This document shows positions 1 through 6,735 of a stretch of 37,814 nucleotides of DNA, one piece after another. Position 1 is the first letter of the stretch. Each line of letters starts with the position of its first letter. The notes under the pieces are model-generated. The model had not been told where the DNA came from, did not search any database, and saw nothing but the letters and a program-made list of their open reading frames with translations. The stretch comes from Burkholderia sp. Ac-20379 (GTDB lineage Bacteria > Pseudomonadota > Gammaproteobacteria > Burkholderiales > Burkholderiaceae), in NCBI RefSeq assembly GCF_017104645.1, contig NZ_JAAGPF010000036.1:1-37814 (forward strand), in the 5' to 3' direction. A program made the translations under genes and the position numbers.

Positions 1-134
1 TGCGTGAAAGGCGCGCCCTGGCGCGCGAACGCGTCGCGGCGCGACGCCCAGTCGTCGCCGGTGGCGCGGAAGCCGGCGGCCGTGCGCAGGAACGCGCGCA
101 TGCCCTCGCTGAGGGACGATTCGTCATGACTCAT
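1..134 (-). CDS. 5' end of an unidentified protein, cut by window edge
   Basis: An ATG at 134 opens a minus-strand frame that stays open to the window edge, giving about 44 residues beginning MSHDESSLSEGMRAF. It lies 122 bp downstream of the MFS gene on the same strand and may be the third gene of that transcription unit. A GCGAG stretch about 9 bases upstream is a weak ribosome site. The short acidic, helical start with a WASRRDAF stretch recalls the N-terminus of some alpha/beta-hydrolase esterases, but no catalytic motif is inside the window, so that is only a guess. The coding call rests on codon bias and position. Confidence 0.5.
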   Translation of the reverse strand, partial: MSHDESSLSEGMRAFLRTAAGFRATGDDWASRRDAFARQGAPFT

Positions 135-209
135 CGGAAACACTCGCTAAAGGAAAAAGCGCATGCCCCGGCTGGCGAGGCATGCGCGAAGAGACGCGTG
201 GAGACCATT

Positions 210-245
210 CGCTTGCACGCCGGGCCGCGGCCGGGCGTGCAAGCG
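210..245. terminator. 12-bp inverted repeat downstream of MFS gene
   Basis: Arms CGCTTGCACGCC (210-221) and GGCGTGCAAGCG (234-245) are perfect complements around a 12-base GC-rich loop. The hairpin lies just past the MFS stop codon at 256. No T-run follows on either strand, so it is either a weak terminator or an RNA-stabilising or processing hairpin before the next gene. Confidence 0.45.
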
Positions 246-255
246 AGGGCGCGGC

Positions 256-1536
256 TCAGGCCGCCGACGGCAGCGCGTCGCGGTCGCCCGGCGCATGGAC
301 GAAGCGCGCCAGGATCAGCGAGCCGATCAGGCCCACCGCGCCGGCCAGCAGGAACGCGCTGGAGAAGTTGCCGGTACGCTGGATCAGCATGCCGGTGATG
401 GCCGGCCCGACGATGCCCGACGAATTGCCCAGGCCGTGCATGAAGCCGCTCGCGGTGCCGACCTGGTGGCGCGGCACGCTGTCCTGGATGATCGCCCAGT
501 AGGCCGGCGCGGCCAGCATCAGCAGGCCGATCGCCACCGTCATGACGCCCACCGCCGTCCACACCGATTCGACCATGCCGGTCAGCGCGATGCAGGCCGC
601 CGCGATCAGCAGCGACGTGACCAGCACCACCTTGCGCGAGAACATCCGGCGGCCGGTGCTGCGGTAGATCGCGTCCACCAGGAAGCCGCCCGACAGGAAG
701 CCGATCGCGCCCGTGATCCACGGCAGCGAGCTGACGAGGCTCATGTCCTTCAGGCTGATGCCCTTCGCGTCGACCAGATAGCTCGGGAACCAGGTGATGA
801 AGAAAAACAGGATGTAGTTGTAGCAGAACAGCGAGATGCCGGTGGTCAGCACGGCGCGGTTCGCGATCACCTCGCGAATCGACACCGTCTCGCCCACCGG
901 CGGCTCGACGGCCTCCTGCCCGGCGTCGATCTGCGCCAGTTCGGCCGGACTCACGCGCGGATGCTGCGCCGGCGTTTCGGTCGACAGGCGGCGCCACATG
1001 ACGGCCCAGGCCAGCCCCAGCACGGCCATCACGATGAACGCGGCGCGCCAGCCGAACGACAGCGCGAGAAAGCCCACCACCGGCCCGGCCAGCGCGCCGC
1101 CGAGCGGGCCGCCCGCCTGGCTGATGCCGGCCGCCGTGGCGCGTTCGCCGAGCGGGAACCACGTATTGACGACCTTGTTGCCGGTGGCGGCGTTCGGCCC
1201 TTCGCCCATGCCGAACGCGATGCGCAGCAGCAGCATCGACCAGAAGCCCGACACCGCCGCCGTCAGGCCGCAGGCGATCGACCAGCCGGCCATCGACACG
1301 CTCAGCACGCGGCGCGCGCCGAAGCGGTCGGCGAAGTGCCCGCCAAGGAAATTGAACAGCGCATAGCCGATCGAGAACGCGCCGAAGATCATGCCCTTCT
1401 CGCTCGGCGTCAGATGGAAATCGCGGGTGATGAACGGCATGGCGATCGACAGCGCGGAGCGGTCGATGTAATTGATGACCGTCGCCAGCAGCAGCATGCC
1501 GAGGATGGTCGTACGGTATTGGCCGCGAAACGTCAT
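256..1536 (-). CDS. MFS transporter, anion:cation symporter (ACS) type
   Basis: The product is 426 residues when started at the ATG at 1536, which follows GGAGACAGG at good spacing; the frame can run upstream to 1662 but without a better site. Twelve hydrophobic segments are apparent. The first follows the short cytosolic start and carries NYIDRSALSIAMP, typical of ACS members (ExuT/GudP/galactonate-type permeases). The loop 2-3 signature appears as GGHFADRFGARR. ACS proteins usually import organic anions such as sugar acids, phthalate-type acids or vitamins with protons or sodium. The gene is 237 bp downstream of a flavin monooxygenase on the same strand, so it may import that enzyme's substrate. 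The substrate cannot be read from the sequence. Confidence 0.9.
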   Translation of the reverse strand: MTFRGQYRTTILGMLLLATVINYIDRSALSIAMPFITRDFHLTPSEKGMIFGAFSIGYALFNFLGGHFADRFGARRVLSVSMAGWSIACGLTAAVSGFWSMLLLRIAFGMGEGPNAATGNKVVNTWFPLGERATAAGISQAGGPLGGALAGPVVGFLALSFGWRAAFIVMAVLGLAWAVMWRRLSTETPAQHPRVSPAELAQIDAGQEAVEPPVGETVSIREVIANRAVLTTGISLFCYNYILFFFITWFPSYLVDAKGISLKDMSLVSSLPWITGAIGFLSGGFLVDAIYRSTGRRMFSRKVVLVTSLLIAAACIALTGMVESVWTAVGVMTVAIGLLMLAAPAYWAIIQDSVPRHQVGTASGFMHGLGNSSGIVGPAITGMLIQRTGNFSSAFLLAGAVGLIGSLILARFVHAPGDRDALPSAA

Positions 1537-1735
1537 GAATCCTGTCTCCACACATTGTCGTCGCCGGCCGCGATGGATTGCGGCGGCAGTCGAGGCGAAT
1601 CGTAACGCCGGGGCGACGCGGGTGGTCAGTAGTGAGAATCGGGATGGCGGCGGCGGTTCCAAGGCGTGGAACTGGCTTGCCGGGGAGGGAGCGCGCCGCG
1701 CGGCGGCGGCCGGAAAGGACTGAAGCTTGGCGAAT

Positions 1736-1759
1736 GCCTTGCCGGGCGGCCGGCAAGGC
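1736..1759 (-). terminator. 10-bp hairpin just after the monooxygenase gene
   Basis: Perfect arms GCCTTGCCGG and CCGGCAAGGC enclose a 4-base loop, 15 bases beyond the monooxygenase stop. No T-tract follows on the minus strand, so termination may be partial and the MFS gene downstream may still be co-transcribed. Confidence 0.5.
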
Positions 1760-1773
1760 GACGATGACAGCGC

Positions 1774-3174
1774 TCAGGCAGCCTGCGATTCGGCTGGCGA
1801 GTCTTCCGCGAACCGCGACAGATCGCGATACGCCGCGCCCGGGTGCGCATCCCCGAGCCGCGCGCCCTCGCCGAACAGCTTCTCGCGCAGCGTGCCGGGC
1901 CGGTACGAGGTGGGATACGCGCCGCGCCGCTGCAACTCCGGCACGAGGTAGCCCACCACGTCCTCGAAGCTTTCGTGCGCGAGCGCATAGGCCAGATTGA
2001 AACCGTCCACGCCGGTTTCCGCCACCCACTCCTGCAGGATGTCGGCCACCGTCGACGGCGAGCCGACGAATACCGGCCCCAGCCCGCCGATGCCGCCGAA
2101 GCGCGCCAGCTCGTCGATGGTCCAGGCCTTGTCGCCGCCGGCCAGATGCTCGACCGCCGACACGATCGCGTTGGTTTCCACGCGCCGCACCAGATCGGTG
2201 GGCGCGTACTGGCCGAAATCGATGCCGGTCCAGCCCGACATCAGCACCAGCGAGCCGTCGTACGACACGTAGCGCTGGTATTCCTCGAATTTCGCCTGCG
2301 CCTTCGCGTCGGTTTCGTCGACGACGAGCGTCACCAGCGTGTAGATCAGCAGCTTGCGCGGATCACGCCCCGCTTCGGCCGCGCGGCGGCGGATGTCGGC
2401 CACGTAGTCGCGCAGCGTGGCGCGGGTGGGCGCGGCCACGAACACGCATTCGGCGTGCTGCGCCGCGAACGCCTTGCCGGCGCCCGACGCGCCGGCCTGA
2501 TACAGCACCGGCGTGCGCTGCGGCGACGGCTCGCACAGGTGATAGCCGGGCACCTCGAAATGTCGGCCCTTGTGGCGAATTTCGTGGATCTTGGACGGAT
2601 CGGCGAAGATCCGCCGTTCGCGGTCGCGCAGCACCGCGCCCTCTTCCCAACTGCCCTCGAACAGCTTGTAGAGCACCTCCAGATATTCGGCCGCGATCTC
2701 GTAGCGGTTCGAATGATCCTCCAGCCCGGTCTGCCCGACGTTGCGCGCGCCGCTTTCCAGATACGACGTGACGATGTTCCAGCCGATCCGGCCCTTCGTG
2801 TGATGGTCGGCCGTGGAGAGCCGCCGCGCGAACGTATACGGATGCTCGAACGAGGTCGAGGCCGTGATGCCGATGCCGAGATGCTCGGTGGCCAGCGCGA
2901 TCGGCGCGGCGAGCTGGATCGGATCGTTGACGGGAATCTGCACGCCCTGCTGCAGCGCGTGGTGGTTGCTGCCCCGATAGACGTCGTAATAGCCGATCAC
3001 GTCGGCGATGAAGATGCCGTCGAAAAAGCCTTTTTCCAGGGTTTCCGCGAGGTCGGTCCAGTATTCGAGATCCTTGTACTGCCACGAACGGTCGCGCGGA
3101 TGCGCCCACAGGCCCGGCGACTGATGGCCGATGCAGTTCATCTCGAACGCGTTGAAACGGATGGCTTGGCTCAT
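1774..3174 (-). CDS. LLM-class flavin-dependent monooxygenase, NtaA/SnaA/DszA/SoxA family
   Basis: This 466-residue protein is a two-component FMNH2-dependent monooxygenase of the nitrilotriacetate/desulfurisation group within the luciferase-like (TIM-barrel) superfamily. Typical marks are the N-terminal NCIGHQSPGLW segment, the FFDGIFIADV strand, TASTSFEHPYTFARRLSTADH, and GRIGWNIVTSYLESGARNVG, which forms the flavin/substrate pocket. PVLYQAGASGAGKAFAAQHAE and the C-terminal GVDGFNLAY segment also fit the family. Length is normal. It needs a separate flavin reductase, and none is in the window. Relatives oxidise sulfur- or nitrogen-containing organic compounds; the substrate here is unknown. 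The start is the ATG at 3174, with GGAG 10 bases upstream. It heads a probable unit with the MFS transporter at 256-1536. Confidence 0.92.
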   Translation of the reverse strand: MSQAIRFNAFEMNCIGHQSPGLWAHPRDRSWQYKDLEYWTDLAETLEKGFFDGIFIADVIGYYDVYRGSNHHALQQGVQIPVNDPIQLAAPIALATEHLGIGITASTSFEHPYTFARRLSTADHHTKGRIGWNIVTSYLESGARNVGQTGLEDHSNRYEIAAEYLEVLYKLFEGSWEEGAVLRDRERRIFADPSKIHEIRHKGRHFEVPGYHLCEPSPQRTPVLYQAGASGAGKAFAAQHAECVFVAAPTRATLRDYVADIRRRAAEAGRDPRKLLIYTLVTLVVDETDAKAQAKFEEYQRYVSYDGSLVLMSGWTGIDFGQYAPTDLVRRVETNAIVSAVEHLAGGDKAWTIDELARFGGIGGLGPVFVGSPSTVADILQEWVAETGVDGFNLAYALAHESFEDVVGYLVPELQRRGAYPTSYRPGTLREKLFGEGARLGDAHPGAAYRDLSRFAEDSPAESQAA

Positions 3175-3333
3175 GCTTCGATGGCTCCGGTCGGACGATG
3201 CGCCGTGCGCACGGCAATCCGACGAATCTATCGAACCGGCTGGAACGCTTCCAATATCGATTCCGGCAAACCTTATCGGTGCGGCGGGGTTTGCTTATCG
3301 GCGCGGGCGGATTGCGCCCGGGATGCGGACGAA

Positions 3334-3356
3334 GCGGCCGCCGCGGCGGCGGCCGC
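3334..3356 (-). terminator. GC-rich hairpin after the antitoxin gene
   Basis: Arms GCGGCCGCCG and CGGCGGCCGC flank a 3-base loop, 15 bases past the antitoxin stop at 3371. A smaller dyad (CGGGCG/CGCCCG) follows at about 3303-3320. There is no T-run. It is probably a barrier between the toxin-antitoxin unit and the monooxygenase unit. Confidence 0.45.
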
Positions 3357-3370
3357 CTCTCGATCCGCGA

Positions 3371-3688
3371 TCAGGCCGCGCAAGCCGGCGCGGGAAGCTC
3401 GAGCGGCTGGATCGCCAGACGCAGCCCCATCGCCTTGAGGATCGCCATCATGCTGGCCAGCGACGGATTGCCCTCGGGCGAGAGCGTGCGATACAGCTGC
3501 GTGGGGTTCAGTTCCGCACGAGCGGCGACCGCCTGCATGCCGCCGAACGCCTGCGCGAGCTGACGCAGCACGCTCAGCAGCTCGGGCTGATCGCCGTCGC
3601 CGAGAATATCGTTGATGACCGCGATCGCAAGCGCCGGATCGCGGCGGTACAGCTCGGCCATCGCTTCGTCATGGGATGTGCTTCTCAT
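3371..3688 (-). CDS. HigA-type antitoxin, helix-turn-helix protein of an addiction module
   Basis: This 105-residue protein carries a compact helix-turn-helix near its C-terminal half (GGMQAVAARAELNPTQLYR, then NPSLASMMAILKAMGLRLAI). That is characteristic of the 'addiction module antidote' branch of HigA-like antitoxins. The chosen ATG (3688) overlaps the toxin stop as ATGA and is preceded by GGAGG at ideal spacing; in-frame ATGs at 3703 and 3709 lie inside the toxin gene and lack this site. The protein should neutralise the preceding RelE/HigB-like toxin and repress the shared promoter. Toxin-first order is normal for higBA. Part of the N-terminal region (residues about 1-35) is unusually acidic and helical and may wrap the toxin. 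Confidence 0.85.
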   Translation of the reverse strand: MRSTSHDEAMAELYRRDPALAIAVINDILGDGDQPELLSVLRQLAQAFGGMQAVAARAELNPTQLYRTLSPEGNPSLASMMAILKAMGLRLAIQPLELPAPACAA

Positions 3689-4020
3689 TCGTCCAACCTC
3701 CATTGCCAATCGAGCCAGTAGCCTGTTGCGCGGTCGATGTCCGCGTTCTGGCTACGCTTGTCGCCACCGCACAGCAGCAGCACCAGACGCCGGCCCGCCA
3801 CCGCGTAATAGAGCCGATAACCCGGCCCCGCATCGATGCGCAATTCCCAGACGCCATCGCGACAAAAGCGGTGATCGCCGAAATTGCCCTGCTCCATACG
3901 GGCCAGGCGGCGAATGATCGCAACCTTGGCCCTCACATCTCGCAGCCCGCTCAACCAGTCGATGAATAGATTCTTCTGGTCGTGGGCCGTCAGGTAATGC
4001 TCGATCTGATAGGCAGCCAT
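3685..4020 (-). CDS. HigB/RelE-type toxin (phage Gp49-like addiction module killer protein)
   Basis: The product has 111 residues, typical for the family. The conserved core is visible: FIDWLSGLRDVRAKVAIIRRLARMEQGNFGD, then GVWELRIDAGPGYRLYYAVAGRRLVLLLCGGDKRSQ. The GPGYRLYY and LLLCGGDK segments are the hallmarks of the TIGR02683-like HigB group, which cleave mRNA on translating ribosomes. It is followed by its antitoxin with a 4-base overlap, indicating translational coupling. The start is the ATG at 4020; an alternative further upstream was not seen. Upstream on the minus strand lie a TTGACG hexamer and a small dyad (GACG/CGTC around GATTTT), possibly part of the autoregulated promoter, but spacing to a good -10 is poor. 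No phage or transposon genes adjoin it. Confidence 0.88.
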   Translation of the reverse strand: MAAYQIEHYLTAHDQKNLFIDWLSGLRDVRAKVAIIRRLARMEQGNFGDHRFCRDGVWELRIDAGPGYRLYYAVAGRRLVLLLCGGDKRSQNADIDRATGYWLDWQWRLDE

Positions 4021-4128
4021 ATTCGTTTAAAGACGAAAATCCGTCAAGAACAAGGAGCCTTTAGGTTGGGCTGGCGCAAGGTTTCGAACAAGCTAGCCGA
4101 TCGGCCAGTTCAGCCACCTGCGCAAACG

Positions 4129-4167
4129 AAAAAAGCGACGCCGGCCCCTAGGGACCGGCGTCGCTTT
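4129..4167 (-). terminator. Rho-independent terminator of the aminotransferase gene
   Basis: A perfect 13-bp stem (AAAGCGACGCCGG, 4132-4144, with CCGGCGTCGCTTT, 4155-4167) is followed on the minus strand by TTTTTTCG. This is a textbook intrinsic terminator, about 42 bp after the aminotransferase stop. A separate 16-base palindrome GCGGCGGTACCGCCGC lies between it and the stop codon (4184-4199). Confidence 0.92.
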
Positions 4168-4208
4168 GCACGACAGCGCTCGAGCGGCGGTACCGCCGCC
4201 CGCTTGCG

Positions 4209-5570
4209 TCAGGCCGTCGCGTTCAACGCGTCGGCCAGCGCACCGACCATGTCGTCGATCTCGCGCGCCTCCGCGATGAACGGCGGCGCGAGCTGGATCG
4301 TGTCGCCGCCGTAGCGCACGTAGAAGCCCTTCTCCCAGCAGCGCATCGCCACTTCGTACGGCCGGCGCGCCGGCTCGCCCGGCAGCGCCTCGATCGTGAT
4401 GCCGGCGGCCAGCCCGAAGTTGCGGATGTCGGCCACATGGCGTACGCCCTTCAGGCCATGCACGGCGTTCTCGAAATGCGGCGCCAGCGCGCGCACGCGG
4501 CCCACGCCGTCTTCCTTCACCAGCAAATCGAGCGCGGCGTTGCCGGCCGCACAGGCCACCGGGTGCGCCGAATACGTGTAGCCGTGCGGGAATTCGAGCA
4601 TGTACTCGGGGCCGCCGGCCGCCATGAACGTGTCGTAGATGTCCTTGGTCGCCACCACGCCGCCGAGCGGCTGCGTGCCGTTCGTGACCTGCTTGGCGAA
4701 ATTCAGGATGTCCGGCATCACGCCGAACGCATCGGCGCCCGTCATCGCGCCGGCGCGGCCGAAGCCCGTGATGACCTCGTCGAAGATCAGCAGGATGTCG
4801 TGCGCCGTGCAGATCTCGCGCAGGCGCTTCAGATAGCCCTTCGGCGGCACCACCACGCCGGCCGAACCGGAGAACGGCTCGACGATCACGGCGGCGATGT
4901 TCGACGCATCGTGCAGCGTGATCAGCTCGAGCAGGCGGTCGGCCAGCTCGGCGCCCTGCTCGGGCAGGCCGCGCGAGAACTTGTTTTGCGCCAGTTGCGT
5001 GTGCGGCAGGAAATCGGCATCGATGCCCTGGCCGAACAGCTTGCGGTTCGCGCCGATCCCGCCCACCGAGATGCCGCCGAAGTTCACGCCGTGGTAGCCC
5101 TTCTCGCGGCCGATCAGGCGCGTCTTGGTGCCCTTGCCCTTGGCGCGCCAGTAGGCGCGCGCCATCTTCAGGGAGGTGTCGGCGGCTTCGGAGCCCGAAC
5201 CCGTGAAGAACACGTAATCGAGGCCGGCCGGCGTCAGATCCTTGATCCGGTTGGCCAGCTCGAACGATTGCGGATGGCCGAACTGGAACGCCGGCGCGTA
5301 ATCGAGCTTGGCGATCTGGCGGCTGACCGCCTCGACGATCTCGGTGCGGCCGTGGCCGAGACCGCAGCACCAGAGGCCCGACAGGCCGTCGAAGATCCGC
5401 CGGCCGTCGGCGCTCGTGTAATAGGCGCCCTTGCCCTCGACGATCAGGCGCGGGTCCTGCTTGAACTGGCGATTGGCCGTAAACGGCATCCAGTGGGCGT
5501 CGAGCCAGGCGGCGTCGGTGCGCACGCCGTCTTGTTGCGTATCGGGCTGGGTGGCGGTGATCTCGGTCAT
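4209..5570 (-). CDS. Class III aminotransferase, omega-amino acid:pyruvate type
   Basis: This PLP enzyme has 453 residues from the ATG at 5570. It carries the N-terminal HWMPFTANRQFK and GLWCCGLGHGR segments characteristic of beta-alanine/omega-amino acid:pyruvate transaminases, TGSGSEAAD for cofactor phosphate binding, LLIFDEVITGFGR with the PLP-contacting Asp, and FAKQVTNGTQPLGG with the Schiff-base lysine. Such enzymes move an amino group from beta-alanine, GABA or similar omega-amines to pyruvate. The frame is open upstream to 5675, and ATGs at 5615 and 5675 exist. I prefer 5570 because it gives the usual family length and leaves an intergenic control region, but its ribosome site is weak. 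It is divergent from a LysR gene that probably regulates it, and it ends in a strong terminator. Confidence 0.92.
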   Translation of the reverse strand: MTEITATQPDTQQDGVRTDAAWLDAHWMPFTANRQFKQDPRLIVEGKGAYYTSADGRRIFDGLSGLWCCGLGHGRTEIVEAVSRQIAKLDYAPAFQFGHPQSFELANRIKDLTPAGLDYVFFTGSGSEAADTSLKMARAYWRAKGKGTKTRLIGREKGYHGVNFGGISVGGIGANRKLFGQGIDADFLPHTQLAQNKFSRGLPEQGAELADRLLELITLHDASNIAAVIVEPFSGSAGVVVPPKGYLKRLREICTAHDILLIFDEVITGFGRAGAMTGADAFGVMPDILNFAKQVTNGTQPLGGVVATKDIYDTFMAAGGPEYMLEFPHGYTYSAHPVACAAGNAALDLLVKEDGVGRVRALAPHFENAVHGLKGVRHVADIRNFGLAAGITIEALPGEPARRPYEVAMRCWEKGFYVRYGGDTIQLAPPFIAEAREIDDMVGALADALNATA

Positions 5571-5655
5571 GGCGGTTGGCGCGGCGCGCTCCTCATCGGT
5601 TCGTGTGTTGCGCATTGTTGGGTCGCCAGATAGTCTTGTGAATACCGCAATATCA

Positions 5656-5671
5656 ATGTTTACTTGAACAT
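5656..5671. promoter_or_regulatory. Likely LysR operator between aminotransferase and regulator
   Basis: The dyad ATGTT-N6-AACAT contains a T-N11-A arrangement as bound by LysR-type proteins. It sits in AT-rich DNA just before the LysR start at 5674 and about 86 bp upstream of the chosen aminotransferase start. Such a site would fit autorepression of the regulator and activation of the divergent gene. No footprint is implied. Confidence 0.5.
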
Positions 5672-5673
5672 TC

Positions 5674-6672
5674 ATGCAAGTAAGAACTCCCCGTCAGCGC
5701 GCCCTGCTCGGCCAACTGAGCGACATGGACCTGCGCCTGCTGCGCGTCTTCAAGGTGGTGGTGCAATGCGGCGGGATGGCCGCGGCCGAACTGGAACTGA
5801 ATATCGGCATTTCCACCATCAGCCGGCACGTCAAGGATCTCGAAACCCGGCTCGGCCTCGTGCTGTGCCGGCGCGGCCGGGCCGGCTTCACGCTGACGCC
5901 GGAGGGCCAGACCGTCTACGAGGAAACGCTGCGGCTGCTGGCCTCGCTGGAGGCGTTCCGCGCGCGCGTGGACGGTATCCATGATCGGATGGGCGGCGAA
6001 CTGCATATCGCGATGTTCGACAAGACGGCCACCAACCCGGCCGCGCGCATCGCCGAGGCGATCCGGCATTTCGCCGAAGCCGCGCCGGACGTGGCGCTGA
6101 ACCTGCACGTCGGCTCGATCCAGGAGATCGAGCGCGGCGTGATCGACGGCAGCTACCAGATCGGCGTGATCCCCGAGCACCGCAGTTCGGGCAGCCTCGT
6201 CTACACCGATCTGTACGACGAGCGGATGCTGCTGTATTGCGGCGCGGGCCACCCGCTGTTCGGCGCGGCGCACGACAAGCTGACCTGGGAACGGATTCGC
6301 GAACAGGGTTTCGCCGGGCTCGGCTATCACTCGCCGAACCTGCAACTCACGCACCGCGCGAAGCTCACGCGCAGCGCCACCGCGTCGGATCAGGAAGCCG
6401 TGGCCACGCTGATCCTGTCGGGCAAGTTTCTCGGCTTCCTGCCCGATCACTACGCGGAGAGCTTCGAGCGCGCCGGGCGCATGCAGGCGGTCGCGCCGCG
6501 GCGCTTTCATTACCGCTGCCGGTTCGTGAGCCTGTTCCGGCGCTCGCCGCAGCCATCGCGCGCGGCCTTGCTGTTTCAGGAGTGTCTGACGGCGGCCCAC
6601 GCGGGCCAGATCAAGGCGGCGAAAGCCGGCGCGGCGAAGCGCGCGGCCGCCGGGGCGGAAGGAAAAGACTGA
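5674..6672 (+). CDS. LysR-family transcriptional regulator, divergent from the aminotransferase
   Basis: This 332-residue protein has an N-terminal winged helix-turn-helix (about residues 18-78; MDLRLLRVFKVVVQCGGMAAAE, then ISTISRHVKDLETRLGLVLC) and a periplasmic-binding-like effector domain from about 100. The ATG at 5674 has no clear ribosome site, and an operator-like dyad ends two bases upstream of it. A second in-frame ATG at 5725 (start of MDLRLLRV) would give a 315-residue protein, equally normal for the family. The C-terminal tail is rich in Ala, Lys and Gly and probably disordered. Divergence from the omega-aminotransferase suggests it senses that enzyme's substrate or product. Confidence 0.9.
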   Translation: MQVRTPRQRALLGQLSDMDLRLLRVFKVVVQCGGMAAAELELNIGISTISRHVKDLETRLGLVLCRRGRAGFTLTPEGQTVYEETLRLLASLEAFRARVDGIHDRMGGELHIAMFDKTATNPAARIAEAIRHFAEAAPDVALNLHVGSIQEIERGVIDGSYQIGVIPEHRSSGSLVYTDLYDERMLLYCGAGHPLFGAAHDKLTWERIREQGFAGLGYHSPNLQLTHRAKLTRSATASDQEAVATLILSGKFLGFLPDHYAESFERAGRMQAVAPRRFHYRCRFVSLFRRSPQPSRAALLFQECLTAAHAGQIKAAKAGAAKRAAAGAEGKD

Positions 6673-6687
6673 AGCGGGTCGGTCGTG

Positions 6688-6723
6688 AAAAAACGGCGGC
6701 GCGGCGACGATCCGCGCCGCCGT
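6688..6723 (-). terminator. Rho-independent terminator of the S9 peptidase gene
   Basis: The stem ACGGCGGCGCGG (6693-6704) pairs with CCGCGCCGCCGT (6712-6723) around a 7-base loop. On the minus strand it runs into TTTTTTCAC. It lies between the convergent LysR and peptidase genes; the T-run is on the peptidase side only. Confidence 0.9.
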
Positions 6724-6735
6724 TCCGCCGTGCCG

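Noticed and set aside
3968-4060. Sigma70 promoter for the toxin-antitoxin unit
   Set aside because: TTGACG is present on the minus strand, but no acceptable -10 occurs at normal spacing, so it was not listed as a promoter.
4184-4199. GC-rich palindrome as a second aminotransferase terminator
   Set aside because: It has no T-tract and lies before the much stronger hairpin at 4129-4167.
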